IMG/VR virus record: IMGVR_UViG_3300030118_005675
Coordinates: 1-29,185 of that record
Origin: a virus
Strand: one strand, 5' to 3'
Length of the DNA: 29,185 nucleotides
Both the position numbers and the translations under genes were made by a program. The number at the start of each line of letters is the position of its first letter. Positions within the stretch are counted from its first letter, which is position 1. The notes beneath the pieces are model-generated. The model did no database searches, had not been told where the DNA came from, and saw nothing but the letters and a program-made list of their open reading frames with translations. Positions 8,836 through 22,400 of the stretch are shown piece after piece.

Positions 8836-10401
8836 TTAAAATTCCAGAATAATTTTGATATCTTCCTTTTGGCGAGGATCTCTTGAAACTAATGAACGAT
8901 TATCAATATAAATTAATTCACCTGTCTTCTTATTTATCTCAGGATCTGCGACTCCATTTGTAAAATTAACTCCAAGATCTATAATTTTTGAATTAACAGT
9001 GGTTGTAATTCCACTAAAATCTTGAACACCTACATTTAAAGGACTTACAGTTGAACCTGCTTCAAAATCAACAATTTTTGAAATAGTGTTAACATCAATG
9101 TTGTCAGTTTGATCTTTTCCATTACTAAAGTATAATGAACGATCTCTTGAAAATTTGGCAACATTGGTTGTTGAATCATAAGAAATTAAATAACCCCTTG
9201 CGGTTCCCTCTGCTGTATTTTGTGTAATCTCAACACCGATTGTTGGTGTTGATGATGGTTCCGAATCTAATTTGATTGCGTGAGTTGCTGAAAATGTGTT
9301 TCCAGAAAATAAACTATCATTACTAAATTGTTCTGGATTTTTAACAATTCCAACTTGTGCGAATTTAGTATCAGTTGGAAAATCCGGTGTAGAATCATCA
9401 AATCTTGCATAGACCAAAACTTTATCAGCACCCAATTCAGAATACAGATCAAATCCATGACCTCTTGATGGTGGTATTATTGGGATCAATTTTGCTCTAT
9501 CTATTTGATTTATTGTTGATGTTGCTTGGATTGGTTTTAAATCAACTATACCATAAGTATATCCAAATCCACCCTCAGAAACTGTTGCGTCTGTTATTTT
9601 TCCATTTGCATTTACCGTTACACTAACCTTTCCTCCTGTGCCATCACCAAGAATATTTAAAGTATTTGTTCCCTCTTGATACACTTGTGATGAACTGCTA
9701 CCAGAATTTTCAATATATACCTTTTTTATTTGGTTTTTATTAATTCTTGAGTCTGCTGCCTCCCTTACATCCTGTATTGATGAATCACTTGATGTTGGCC
9801 AGTCATTTGGAAGGACAATAAATTCAGTGGAATCAAATTTTATTATATCACTCGGTGAAATCGTGAATAGATATTTCCATAGGTAACCATCACCACTTGT
9901 TCCTCCTTGTGGTTCTAAATCAGTATGTATGGGTTCATCAAGTGAATTTTCTCCTTTTGCAGTCTCTGTCCCTTGTCCACCAGAAGATCCATTATCTATG
10001 CATATATAAACTCTAAAATCACTGTTAATAACATAATAGTTAGAGTCATATAAATTAGAAACTTGTGTATTAGGTGAGAGATTCAATGAACTGTAATCAT
10101 GTCGATACATGTCATATTTTGTATTTCTAACCCACGAAACTTTTCTAATAACTCTTCTGACATTAGCTGCTGTAATTTTCTTACCAAAAAGTGAAGTATC
10201 TCTAAAATGTGATCTAAATTGAAGATTATCAATAGGATTAGACGGTACTTTGGCAACATCAGTTCTACCAAAACCTATACTTGCAGGAGATGGATTTACT
10301 AATCCTAAAAATACATAATAATTATTAGAGGTATCTAATAATGAATCTATGAAATTATTAGCATTGAATATTCTAAATTGATCTGTGACTACGGCTGGCA
10401 T
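8836..10401 (-). CDS. 8: Baseplate wedge subunit gp8, enlarged (521 aa)
   Basis: Homology to T4 gp8 (334 aa) is recognisable at several sites. GDGYLWKYLFTI near residue 168, followed by a TEFIVLPNDWP strand, matches T4 GDGYVWEYLF and EYIVVPW. FAQVGIVKNP near 345 matches FRQISIITNP. The C-terminal KTGELIYIDNR to IILEF matches SGEMIYMENR to NILFTF. gp8 is a dimeric wedge component that contacts gp7 and gp10 in T4. The extra roughly 190 residues lie mainly between these blocks. One insert (about 225-320) carries a GxGY repeat (EGGFGYTYG, near 270) of the type found many times in the adjacent gp7-like protein. The gene has its own late promoter 18-25 bases upstream of the ATG and no clear Shine-Dalgarno sequence. 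It is followed three bases later by the DUF4815 gene. Confidence 0.92.
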   Translation of the reverse strand: MPAVVTDQFRIFNANNFIDSLLDTSNNYYVFLGLVNPSPASIGFGRTDVAKVPSNPIDNLQFRSHFRDTSLFGKKITAANVRRVIRKVSWVRNTKYDMYRHDYSSLNLSPNTQVSNLYDSNYYVINSDFRVYICIDNGSSGGQGTETAKGENSLDEPIHTDLEPQGGTSGDGYLWKYLFTISPSDIIKFDSTEFIVLPNDWPTSSDSSIQDVREAADSRINKNQIKKVYIENSGSSSSQVYQEGTNTLNILGDGTGGKVSVTVNANGKITDATVSEGGFGYTYGIVDLKPIQATSTINQIDRAKLIPIIPPSRGHGFDLYSELGADKVLVYARFDDSTPDFPTDTKFAQVGIVKNPEQFSNDSLFSGNTFSATHAIKLDSEPSSTPTIGVEITQNTAEGTARGYLISYDSTTNVAKFSRDRSLYFSNGKDQTDNIDVNTISKIVDFEAGSTVSPLNVGVQDFSGITTTVNSKIIDLGVNFTNGVADPEINKKTGELIYIDNRSLVSRDPRQKEDIKIILEF

Positions 10402-10418
10402 ATTTATAGTTTTTTAGA

Positions 10419-10426
10419 TATTTATA
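10419..10426 (-). promoter_or_regulatory. Perfect T4-type late promoter TATAAATA upstream of gp8
   Basis: The minus strand reads GTATAAATATC, an exact match to the T4 late promoter octamer, inside the 29-base gap between the gp7-like and gp8 genes. The predicted start near 10413 gives a leader of about 12 bases. A second TATAAATA (10401..10408) abuts and overlaps the gp8 ATG, so the upstream copy is the one able to serve gp8. Confidence 0.75.
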
Positions 10427-10430
10427 CAGT

Positions 10431-13400
10431 TTAGATGACCTTAGGCAAAGCACCTGTTTGTCTAAGAGTATAAGATCCACCTGATCTCTGAATTGTTGGG
10501 AAGGTTGACAACCCTGAATCTACAGTTAATCCTGTTACACCAATTGAAATAGGTGTGGAACTTCTATTTAGTGATGATATTTTACCAAATGAGAAGGTGC
10601 CAAGTTTATCCCCACTCACGTCTAATGAATTATCAATAGCACTCATAACCGCATGGCACATAATTGAACCTGCAATCCCAACATTACTAATTTCTTGAAC
10701 TTGATATATGTTATCTACAAAAGTAGATCCGATTGCAACATCTGACAAACCAGTTTCATTTCTTGATGTGATACCATGACCAACAGTTGTATCATCAATG
10801 AATATGTAATCACCTACATTTAAACCAGTGTAATTTGCAATTGCATCAGTTCTTTCTAATTGGAATCTTAAAGCGTTGGTGCCAGATATCTGTTTTTGAG
10901 CAATGCCAGTAATAATTCCTGAGAAACCAGTGACAGATGTTACAGATGTAATTCCCTCTGTTATAGCAACAGGTGGACGAACAAGAACTTGTGGAGCGAT
11001 TGTATATCCTAAACCAGGATTTGTAATTGCAAATCCATCTATTACACCATTTGTAATAGTAACAGTTGCTGTTGCAGTTGTAGCAACACCGATAGATCCA
11101 TCTGATTGAACAAATGTTAAACCTGCCCCAATACCATTACCTGTTGGTCTTCCAATTGATATTGTAGGTGCAGATGTGTATCCACTTCCTCCACCAACGA
11201 TTGTCAAACCTGAAACTGTTCCTGCTGCAGATACAGTTGCATCAATAGTTGTGATACCCACCAATGGTAAAGGTGCACCAGAAACTATCTTTGCATCAAA
11301 TCCATCACTGGATGCTGATCCTTCAATATCAAAGAATTTTGCATTATCAACATATATTTGAGAAGTTGTAGTTGTCAAGTCTGATATAATTTTTCCAGTT
11401 GGATAAATCTGAGGTTCAATTGAATCTCTTACTTTTGAAATATTTCTACCTTCAATTCTTGTATCACGCTTTTGTTTAATGAGATGTATACCTCTAAAAT
11501 TGTTTGAATCTATACCTTGCTCAGAATATAGATTTGTCTCAAACTTATCCTTAAGAGATAAATCAAAAACAGTTCTCCTATCTTGTTGCTTTGAAGTGCT
11601 AATTCCATCTGATTTTGTTAACTGAACAAGATCTCCAACTTCAATAAGTGGTTTTATATTCGTGTTTACTATGGTATCAACACCATCTTGACCTTTATAT
11701 AAGTATATTGATACATTATCCTCTATTGATGGTGCTGTGGTAAATGAAATTGATGTTCCCCCTTCAAACTGATAATTTATATCAGGTTGTTGTAGCACAC
11801 CATTTACAAAAATAACTAATAAATTTTTAAGAATAATGTCTGAACCCTCTTTTGCTTCAATACTTATTAAATCACCATTATAGAATAGTGGGAAGTTTAC
11901 ACGAGAACCATCTTGTAAATCTTTAATATCATCAATATAATCTAATTCACCAAATTGCCAGAATGAGAAATTATCTGTATATGTTTCAATAACTTCTATA
12001 ACAAAATCTGATATAGGTTTATCTAAACTTACATCAGTAACTAAACCAACTGGTGTAAATTTATCACCCTTCTTAAAACCATAACCGGTTCTACTCAACT
12101 CAAAATTCTTAACAGAGAATAATGTTGATCCAATGCCAGTAACACCAGAATTATTCACGTCAACGGTAATAAGAGCACCTGTTCCAGTGTCAGTGGTTGC
12201 ACCAGTTCCAACTCTTGATACACCCACGATAGGCATATCATCATATGATGGACTTGGTGTGAATAGTTTTGGTTCTTTATATCCAGTTCCAGCATGAGGT
12301 ATATTAAATGATAAAGCACCACCAACACCAATCTCAGCAGTGATTGTCGCACCAGAACCTACGTTCTTACCAACAAATGCTGTGATTGAATCTGTATCGA
12401 ATGATATAATTGAAGTTAGTATACCTGATACTGGATCAGTTTTTCTTGGATATGGATGATTTGTTGAGTAATTATCTTTTGAACAAGAGAATACAATTGA
12501 ATTTGTATTAATACCAATTAAATTACCCGTTGTCAATCCGTGACCTACGATAGTTAATACAAGATTTCCAGTCACCGGATTATAAGTTGCATCTGTAGGT
12601 GTCTTTGCGTTTTGTCCCCAAAGATCAACATAAACTGAATTCTCTTCTGCACTCACGAAGATGTGGTTATAACCAGGATCAAATACTGTAGCAGCAACTG
12701 AAACACGATTATATCCTGATCCAAATGTTAAGTCACCATACCATACTTTGACTGTTCCTCCACCGATATATGTGTGAGGTATTGTGCTTGTTCCAACTTG
12801 TGTCTTAAATGTATTTGTAGATGATACTGAAACGACAGGGAATTGATTTCCAATCGTCCCATCGGGAAACAGACCAGAACCGATTCCAACACCACCAGAT
12901 GTACAGGTAAATGCCAATCCTGCCAAAATGACCTGATCATCAGATCCATTAACAATTAAATTATGTTTATCTACAGTTGTTATTTGTAAAATACCTGTGT
13001 TATTATTATAAGATGCAGTGGAAATACTGTTTGTAGGTCCAGAATATGCCACACCCACGACTGAGGTAACCATACCAACACTTGCACCTGTTCCAACTAA
13101 TAGTTTGACTTTAGCAGGAACTAAGGGAGCATATCCAAGTCCACCAGTTGATCCAAGAGATACAATTACTCCTCCTCTTGGTAATTCATTTTGATTGATA
13201 TCAGTATCACTCTTAATAAGTGCACCATCAGTAATTGTTGTTATACCTGAAAACTCAAGTGTAGTTGTGCTACCATTATCAATAATCTTATAATTTTTAT
13301 TTGGATTATTATCAGTGGATGGTGTTTGGAAAACATTGTTTATAAACAATAAACCATTTCTTGCTAACTGCCCTGCACCTGTTGTATTAATACCTCCAGA

Positions 13401-16400
13401 TTTTAAAGTAAATACTGAAGCAATACCTGTAAATTGATTTGATATATCATCATATACTTTATTTGTACTGTAATCGTTTCTTAAATATACTCTACCATTA
13501 AAATCAGACTTGGCTGGAGGTAATCCAGATACATTCAATTCCTTTCTTATGTCACCTCTTGGTGGATCCGTAAAGAATATTTGATTATCTTTAATATTAT
13601 ATGATCCCTTGAATAAAATCGCAGATGTTGTATCAGTATGAGTTGCTTTTTGAGTTCCAACAGAAGCTCTATCAACTTGTACAAGAGGAATTAAACCAGT
13701 ACCAGTAATAGGTCCGATATTAGTGGTTCCAAAACCAACGTTATTAACTGTAACAATCTCATCATCTAGTTTAATTAGATCAGTAATATTCAAATCTGCA
13801 ATAGAGTTTAATCTGAATATAGTTTGTCCCACTCCTATGGATCCACCATTTCCTGATAGTGAGAATGTTAAGTTTGATCTTGCAATGGGATTTTGAACAA
13901 TTCCGTCTAAACTTATTACTGCTTTTGTAAGACTCTTACTCATCTCAAATTGATGAGCATTACCTTCACCTGCTTCTGTGAAAGTAACTGCTGATCCAGT
14001 TCTACTGGTTGATATTTGGAAAGTATTTTTATCATTTGCATTAACAACAGCAAAGACTGTTGAAGGTAGTACGCCAGTAGTTCCAGCACCAGGTTGATAT
14101 ATCATCGCTTCGGATCCAACACCAATAAATGTTGATTTTGGTGTGTATATCAACTCCTCTTGATTTCTAAAGTTATGATTCGGAATACTAAATGTTCCTG
14201 TTGTAAAACTTACAATTCCATTATCTGATGGATCGAATGATTGTGCAAAAATTGGGAAACCATTATTTTTAAGTTTGAAAGATAATTTATTAATTCTAGC
14301 ACCATTTATTGCATTATATTGTTTATATTTAAATGATTGTGTAATTTTACCAAAATTTATATCGTTTGGTTCATTTTTCTCACCTTTTAATGTTAGTGGG
14401 TCAAACTGACGATAGAATGCTTCATTTAAACTCTTTATTGTAGTTGTGTCAGTAGTATTATCGGGGTGAAATTCTAAAACAATATTATCACCCACAAATC
14501 TTGATACAAATGTGCCAAGACCTATGGCATTATCATAAGCGGAGGATCCTGTGTTGTTACCTACCGATAAGAATTGTGATTGTACTATATTTGATGTATT
14601 CTCGTTTTGTATTAACAATACTTGATGTAATGCTTCAGAAGTTCCTGTTCCAACATGAACTGTTGATTTAAACGCTGTGAACGATTCTTTATCAAATGTT
14701 GCTACAGTATTAACACCCACTCCAGTATCAAAATTTGAAGAAACAATGGCACTTCTTTCAGATCCACCTGCTTGACCAGATGCTAGAAATCTATAAGATG
14801 AGGTTCCGAGCGATGTATTTCCAAAACCAATAATTTTTGATTTAACTTTTAAGTTATTATTTGATACGTTATTAACATTAATTGATAGAACACCGCCTGA
14901 TATATCTGGACTTATAGTAGCAGTTGACAAACCAAAACTTAAATTTCCAAAACTTGTATCAAATATTTGTTGGGATTTGAAGGTGTCACTCCCATTATGG
15001 GTAACCAATGTCTCAACATATTCAACTTGGTTTGTGATCTGATCAATTATTTGAGACTGAACAAATAAACTATCAACATTAACAGTCGATATACCAGATA
15101 TGATACTCTCAGTTGTTCCCGCGATATCTGATGTTGTACCCACTCCAACCACAGAACTACTGATATCAATTAAACCAAATGAACTTGTTCCGATACCTGT
15201 CAAAGATGTATTAAATTTATTTTCTATAATTTTAAGATCATAATCATTTTTAAATATATTTTCTTCAGTGGGTCTAAATTTTAAAAATGTTTTTTGAGTT
15301 CCGTCCGGTAGTTGATTAGTTGACAATTCAAAATTAACAAAGTTTTCATCCACTAAATGAATTGAAGTTTCTTCATTACCAGATACTGGTCTTATAGCAT
15401 AATCTTTTAGTAAATTTAATTTATTTAACAATGATGCATTTTGATTGCTATTCAAAATAATTAACTCAGATAATGAAATTTGATTTCCATCTAAATTATT
15501 TGCCATCACTAATATACTATTAAAACTATCAACTGGATTAACTTGTGTAACATCTATCTCAGTTATAGGTTCTCCATCAATATTTGAAAAATTAGAACTT
15601 ATATCATCAATCAATATGACATCATTTGTGCTAGATTCTGTAAAATCAGTTAATCTTGTATTTTTTAATTGTATGAATTTTGATTTAGTGGTATCTACAT
15701 CACTTGCATCTTCACTTAAATTAGTTTGCAAACCAACAAATGAATCTCTTGCCTGATCAAAATTAAATAATGTATCCACTCTTAGATTCTCTATGATATC
15801 ACGACTGATCAGAGTCTGATCAGAAACTGCAATTGATACATTAGTTGTTGATGTAATTCCAGTGTCTGCAAAATTCTTAGTTCCAACTGTATGAACTAAA
15901 TTGTTGACTGGACTCTCCAATTTATTCCATTCTATAGGACTTTGTATTGAATAAGATAAATTTTGATAATAATCATTATTTGGAATTACTTGATTATCCT
16001 CATTTAATTTACCAGTATTAGTTTCCCATCCAAAATCTCTCACTAAAGAGTAACTAACAATAAAATCACCTTGATTATTTGTTATTTTTTCAATTCTACC
16101 ACTATTTTTAGATTTTTTACCAACAATAATGTCATTATTTTGCAATTCAAATAAACCTATAACTTTGATAAAACTATCTTGGAAATTTTCAACTACTGTC
16201 AAATCTCTTTCAATATTGTTCACTAATAATTTTTCACCTACTATAAATATTGATCTTTCAAAATTTAATTTAAATTTTGGATATACGTTTGAGTTTGTTA
16301 TTATAGCAAAAGATGATTGTATAGTTTGAGCAAGTCCTACATTTGTAGTAAATTCTGATGCATCTACAGTTATTTTATCAAAAATACCTGAAGTATCATA

Positions 16401-19400
16401 ATTGGTTATAGGTAAAAAATTAAATCCATAATCTGATGAGTTAAATCCTGATCCAGCAGTTCCAACTCTTTTAATACCTTCAATAAATGCAGCATCACCA
16501 ATTTTAAATGGGTTTACAGGATATCCACCCGCAGGTTTAGTAATAGACAACACAAAAGTTGATACACCTGCATTTGCATCTATTTTTTGTATGCTAATAC
16601 CATTGCTATTATTTGTTGTAACTAATTTTACCTCTCCCCTAGACAATCCAGTGGGTGATGAAACTACATCCACCTTGTTAATTGAAGTTCCATTCAAGTT
16701 AGCAGTTAAAAGTCCATCAACCGACTGTCCAAGGTTAGTGTCAATTACAAGTAAATTTGGACTTTTTATAAATCCACTACCACCATCTTGAATCTCTACA
16801 CTTGAGATAGCACTTGAACCTGTTAATTCAATAAATTTAGGTATCAATGCTTCCGGTTGAAGAGTTTTATCGGATGAGTATTCAAATCCTTCGTTAATTA
16901 TTCTTGTTTTTTTAATATTACCAATGGTTGTTGATCTTGGAATTATAATTGCATCCTGTTCAGTTGTGGTTCCTACCCCCACAAATGAAGGTAATTTTTT
17001 ATAGTTAAAACCACCAGCGATCAAATTGACATTACTTATTGTTCCAGTAGCTAATCCAGAATTTGTATTGTATTCTAATAAATCACATTCATTAGATAGA
17101 TAAAATGTTTTTTCAGGAATTTTATCTACATCCACTGTGAAAGAACTAACCCCAACATTTGAAATAGAGTATTTTCCATTGAAAACACTATCCACATATT
17201 GTATTTCAGAATAATCTTGAACTTCGGTATCTGCTGTTAATCTTACTCCGTCTTTTTCAAGATTATAATATAATTTTTCTGGTAAACTAACACCATAACC
17301 AATAGTAAATCTAGAATTAGTCATACCTACAGTGACTATTCCAACCGGAGTATTAAATCCAGTGGTTGATGATGTTGAAACAAATTCATTTTCAAATTTA
17401 TTATCATGATAAATTTTAAATTTATGATTTAATAGTGAAATGTCTGATAAATTAAATACTAAATCATTATTTTTAATTGGTTTTAGGGGTGGATTTACTT
17501 TTGATAATCTATGAACTGTGGTTATTCCTGCGGCCGCAGTTATATCAATTTCTATTGGTGGATTACTTATTGCATTTTGATATGTTTGGCATAATTTAAA
17601 GGTATTATTATCAATTACACTTACGTAGTAGGAACTATTTCCTAATCCTACAGCATAATGAGAAGAGTAATAAATTATCTTATCACCAGTTACTAAATTA
17701 TGATTTTTAATTGTAATTTCATTAGATCCAGTTGCATCATTAAACAACTTAATACCTGTTGTAAGACCCTCTATTGGGTCTATTAATATTTTATTAGTGG
17801 TTGTATCTCTTTTTACGTTTACCTCTGTTAGAGTTCCAATACCTGCATTTATATTTGGTTTTACACTGAGAGTGATATTATCATCATCTTTTAAATTATG
17901 AAAACTTGATGCCAGAGAAACAGTTGTTTTTACATTTGATACGTTTACTTTTTCTTGTACAAAATTGCTTTCAAAGAAGTATAGATCACTATTAATATTT
18001 CCATCACCACCAACAGTTCCTCTGAAGAATACTTCTTCAAATTGATTTCCATTTTGATCTGTACCTATGCCGGTTTTTATACCAATAACATTAGTATTTT
18101 TTCTAACTGCAAATACTTCTGAGGGTAAAGCAAAAGTGGCACCTGTTGGTGAAGTAGATATTGAAATATTTGTTGAAGATGCAGTAGGTGTGCTGTAACT
18201 AATTTTTTGATTTGTTCTAAATGGATGATTTTCTAAATAAATTCCTTGTTGAGGTATTGCATTTGTTCTTGATTGATCTCCAAATCCATATGTAACAGAT
18301 GTTGTAACACCTGCAACTGTCCCAAAACCCACTGTTTTTGTTGGATTGAAGAAAAATTTATCATTTACCCTTGAATTGAAATCACTAGTTGATTTTTGTA
18401 TAGTGAAAGAATCTGGTATAATATAAAGTGGAGTTGATGCTGTATGAGCAATAGCAGGAAGAGATCTCTGAACTGTTAAAATTCTATCACCAGCATAGAT
18501 ATTGAGTATTTTTAATGTTTCACTTCCAATACCGATGCTATTACCCACAGACACATTTTCTGGTAATTTTGAAACATAAATTTCAGTTGTTGCTGTTCCA
18601 GCACTAATAGTAGATATTGCAACTGCTGTTAATGATGAAACACCGATTGTATGGGTACCATTAACTTCTGTTAATGATGATGTTAATCCAGATATTATTA
18701 CTCTATCTTTATTTACAAGATTATGATTATTTGATGGTGTAATTTTTAATGTTTTATTATCTAATTTCGTTATGACTGAATCATTATATCTAAGAACATC
18801 AGAAGTAATTGAATTAACACCGACACCTTTTATTTCAGATACTTTTGCTATTAAACCACCACCATCTGTATTTGTATTATCAAATTTTATTTCCTCACCA
18901 ACTCTGTGATTTGATCCACCATTAATTATTTGTAAACTTTGCACACTACCACTTTCAACAGTTTGTATTTCAGATAGTTGAGTTGTTATTTCATTTGTTT
19001 CAGTTAATGAATCTGTACCTGCGTTAAGTTCAGAAACTTTGTATGGAAATGTATTTCTTCTTAAATCAGAATTTATAAAATCAAATGATTGATTTAAAAT
19101 AAAATTATCTGACTCTACTTTAGATCTATACTTATTACCTATAAAATATGGGAATGATGAAATGCCTGTTACATCTACAGTGGCATGATACGCATAAACA
19201 CCATTAGGATAATCATCATTTATTTCAAATCTTCCATTATACTCATCTAAGTCTCCACCACCTGTATATTGATAATCCTCCACAAAGAATCCATCGGGGA
19301 AAGATGGTCGGTCGATAACATTACTTACATTTAATGTATAACTTGATCCTAATAATTTTGTTTCATTAGTTTTCTTTTCAGGATCACTAAAACCATATGG

Positions 19401-22400
19401 TCCATATATTGGATTACCATCATACGCCCAACCAATTATAGGAGACACATTAGATCCATCATCTTTAAATGACAAGATATCATATCCACCAACAACATTT
19501 TGTAAAATTTGTAAATTTTCCTCAAGTAAGTTAACTCTATTACCATATTTTTCATTATTATTAACACTCAATGATCTAACATTTGCTGTTAACACTGCGT
19601 TTTGACCAGCAGGAATTACTCTAACAGATGTAGAATCTGCAGAATAACCAATACCTGATCTGATTATAACAACATTATCAATTTTACCATTTAACTCTCC
19701 TGTGCTTGTTTTACCAAGAACTGCCTTTAATCTTGCACCATTACCTAAACCTGATGTATCAATAACTTCTAAAGTTGGAGTAGAAAAATATTCAGTTCCT
19801 GCTGCAGCAACTGATACTGTTCCTATACCTGTAGTTGATGGATCAACGAAAATTTTAACCTCTGCGTTCTTACCATTTTTAATTTTAATGTTTGGTTTTT
19901 TCTCAAAATTTAATATTTCAGATCCATATCCTGTTCCTTTGTTTATTAATAAAAGATCGTCAATTTCTCCCCTAACAACCGGAGTTATTTCAAGTTCTCC
20001 TCTAGTTGTAGCAGTGGTTTTTGCTCCACCAACCTGAATGTATTCAATACTTGCTTTGATGTCAGGATATTTAAATGTTTGTGTTCCTATGCCTGACGTT
20101 GTAAAACTTACAAATTTGTTTTGATTAAAATTATTTGATGATGTGCCTCCCACACCAGCGTTTGCTAATCCAAATTCATTATCACTTATTTTTAAAATTT
20201 TATATTGTAAATTAGTATCCAAACCTACAATATTAGATCCCTGATTAGAGTAAACTATATTATCACCATGTTCAAATCCATGATTTTCAAATGTAATTGA
20301 ATTTAAGAGTGTAGATATACCTACAGTTGAGATACTTAAAGTTCTATTAGAGTAATTACTTCCACTATTTAATATTTTTAAATCTAAAATTGTATCCTGA
20401 GGATTACCTACAATCAGTTTTTGTGTTCCACTTCTTTCACTGAGTCCGATTGGATTAATTCTTGATAAAGCATCATTCTCAGTAAAATGTAATTTAATGG
20501 TGGTAGAATTCTCTGATGAAATAAAATATGATTCATTTGATACTAATGTTAACGAATTTGTACCAATTCCTGTGCCATTCTGTGAATTGTAGATAACCCT
20601 TTCTGCTGGAGCTAAATTATGAGGACTTGCAAAGGTTATTGTATTATTCACGGCACTGATACCAATACCAGTTACAGTATTAATTCCAGATGCAACAAAT
20701 TGCAATTCTCTTGATCTTTTTCCAATTACAGGAGCAATCACGGCACCAGATCCATTTCCCCCAGTAATTCCTATTGATACAACTTTTGCAATACCAAGTT
20801 CTTGTGGATCTACGAAAGCATCGACTAAACTTCCTTTTATAACAGGTTGGATGACTGCATCAGAACCACTACCAGTTGAAACACCTATCTGTGGTGGATT
20901 AATTACATCATAACCAGTTCCTGATGATATTATATTAACTTGACTTAGAGGACCGAAAAATACCTTATCATTTGTTTTATAATTAAATATTTCAACACCA
21001 TTGATTAAAATTCCAGTTGTACCAGGTATAGTTTCACTAACTCCACCATTTTTTAAATTAGGAGTTAAAGGAAACTTCTTTAATAATTTGCGTGGTTTAA
21101 TTAAATTTGATCTCTGAGAGAACAAAGTAAATGAATGAGTATCTCCTTCTACTGGTTCTCCAAATGTTAATGAAGTTTCACTATCAATAAATGATCTTGA
21201 AGAATATAATTTAATTAATTGAGCACTATCATCAAATATTTCAATGTAATATAAACCTGTTTTTAACCCATCTAACTCAGTTCCTGAGGATTCGTAAAAT
21301 ATTGCATCTCCGGTTCTTAATATTTTTACAAGATCAGTTTCATTTACTTTAATTTGTGAATATAATTTAGTTGTCGCATCTTGATTTTCTACACTACTTA
21401 AAGTTAATTTATTTAATTTTGTATTAATATTTTCGCGAAATTTAATATTTGGTAAATTTGAATTGACAGAGGATGGTAATGAGTTAGAAGCAGCATATCC
21501 ATTTTCTTTATCAAAGTAGATATTACTTATGTCTGATGTAATATCACTATCAATTGGAACAAAATTACTCGCAGCTTTATTTAATTTTTTTCTTAACTTA
21601 TATTCCAATGCAGTGTTTATCCCTACTAAATTTCCTAAAGTAACACTTTTTGAACCTTTTGCAATATCTTCCAATACATATGGACTGCTACTCGTGGGTG
21701 TAGGATAGATTACTATACTTGGATCATCTATATTAACTAACTCTACAAAATCTCCTTTCTTAAGACTTGAGCGATCAACCTCAGTTTTTAAATTTACTGT
21801 TGATCCACTTATTTCATCTACAACATATGAAGCAGAGGTATTGTAAATCCAAGAATTTGCAAAAACTTCTTTTTTCGTTTTATTAGAAGGATTTTTTACA
21901 TTTTGACCTAAATTTTTAATCTTAATTATATCTCCTTCCGATACAACTACATTTTCTGATAATTGTCTAAAATCTGATAAAATACCTGTTATTCTAAATT
22001 CTACTTTTTTGTTTATATCACCATCTTCAAATCCAAAATAAATTTCATCAGAATAAAAATTAGAGGTGGGTAATATCTCGGAAGTAACACCTGTACAACC
22101 GAAAAATTGGTTTATTGATTTATCGGAGTAAGATATTGTATTAATACCTGATATAATTTTACCACTAGTACTAAATCCAATTGTTGAATCTACACTAATC
22201 GTAGAAGATCCCACTGATACCTTTTCAATATTTTTAGTATTTGGTGTAATCTTAAAATTTCCTTCAACTAACGAAGTTCCATCATATCCAATGAATAGTG
22301 AAAATTTAAAGTATCTTTTACCATCTCTAAAAAATGGTTCAACCTCAGATACAGATGCCTGAGTTTTTGGATCATTAAGTTTTTCAATTTTTTTAATTGT

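Noticed and set aside
10401-10408. Second TATAAATA at the gp8 start as a promoter for gp8
   Set aside because: It overlaps the gp8 start codon, so transcripts from it would start inside the gene. The copy at 10419-10426 fits better.
19702-20037. 111-codon plus-strand frame inside the gp7-like gene
   Set aside because: It is an antisense shadow of the GxGY repeat region, with no ribosome site or promoter.
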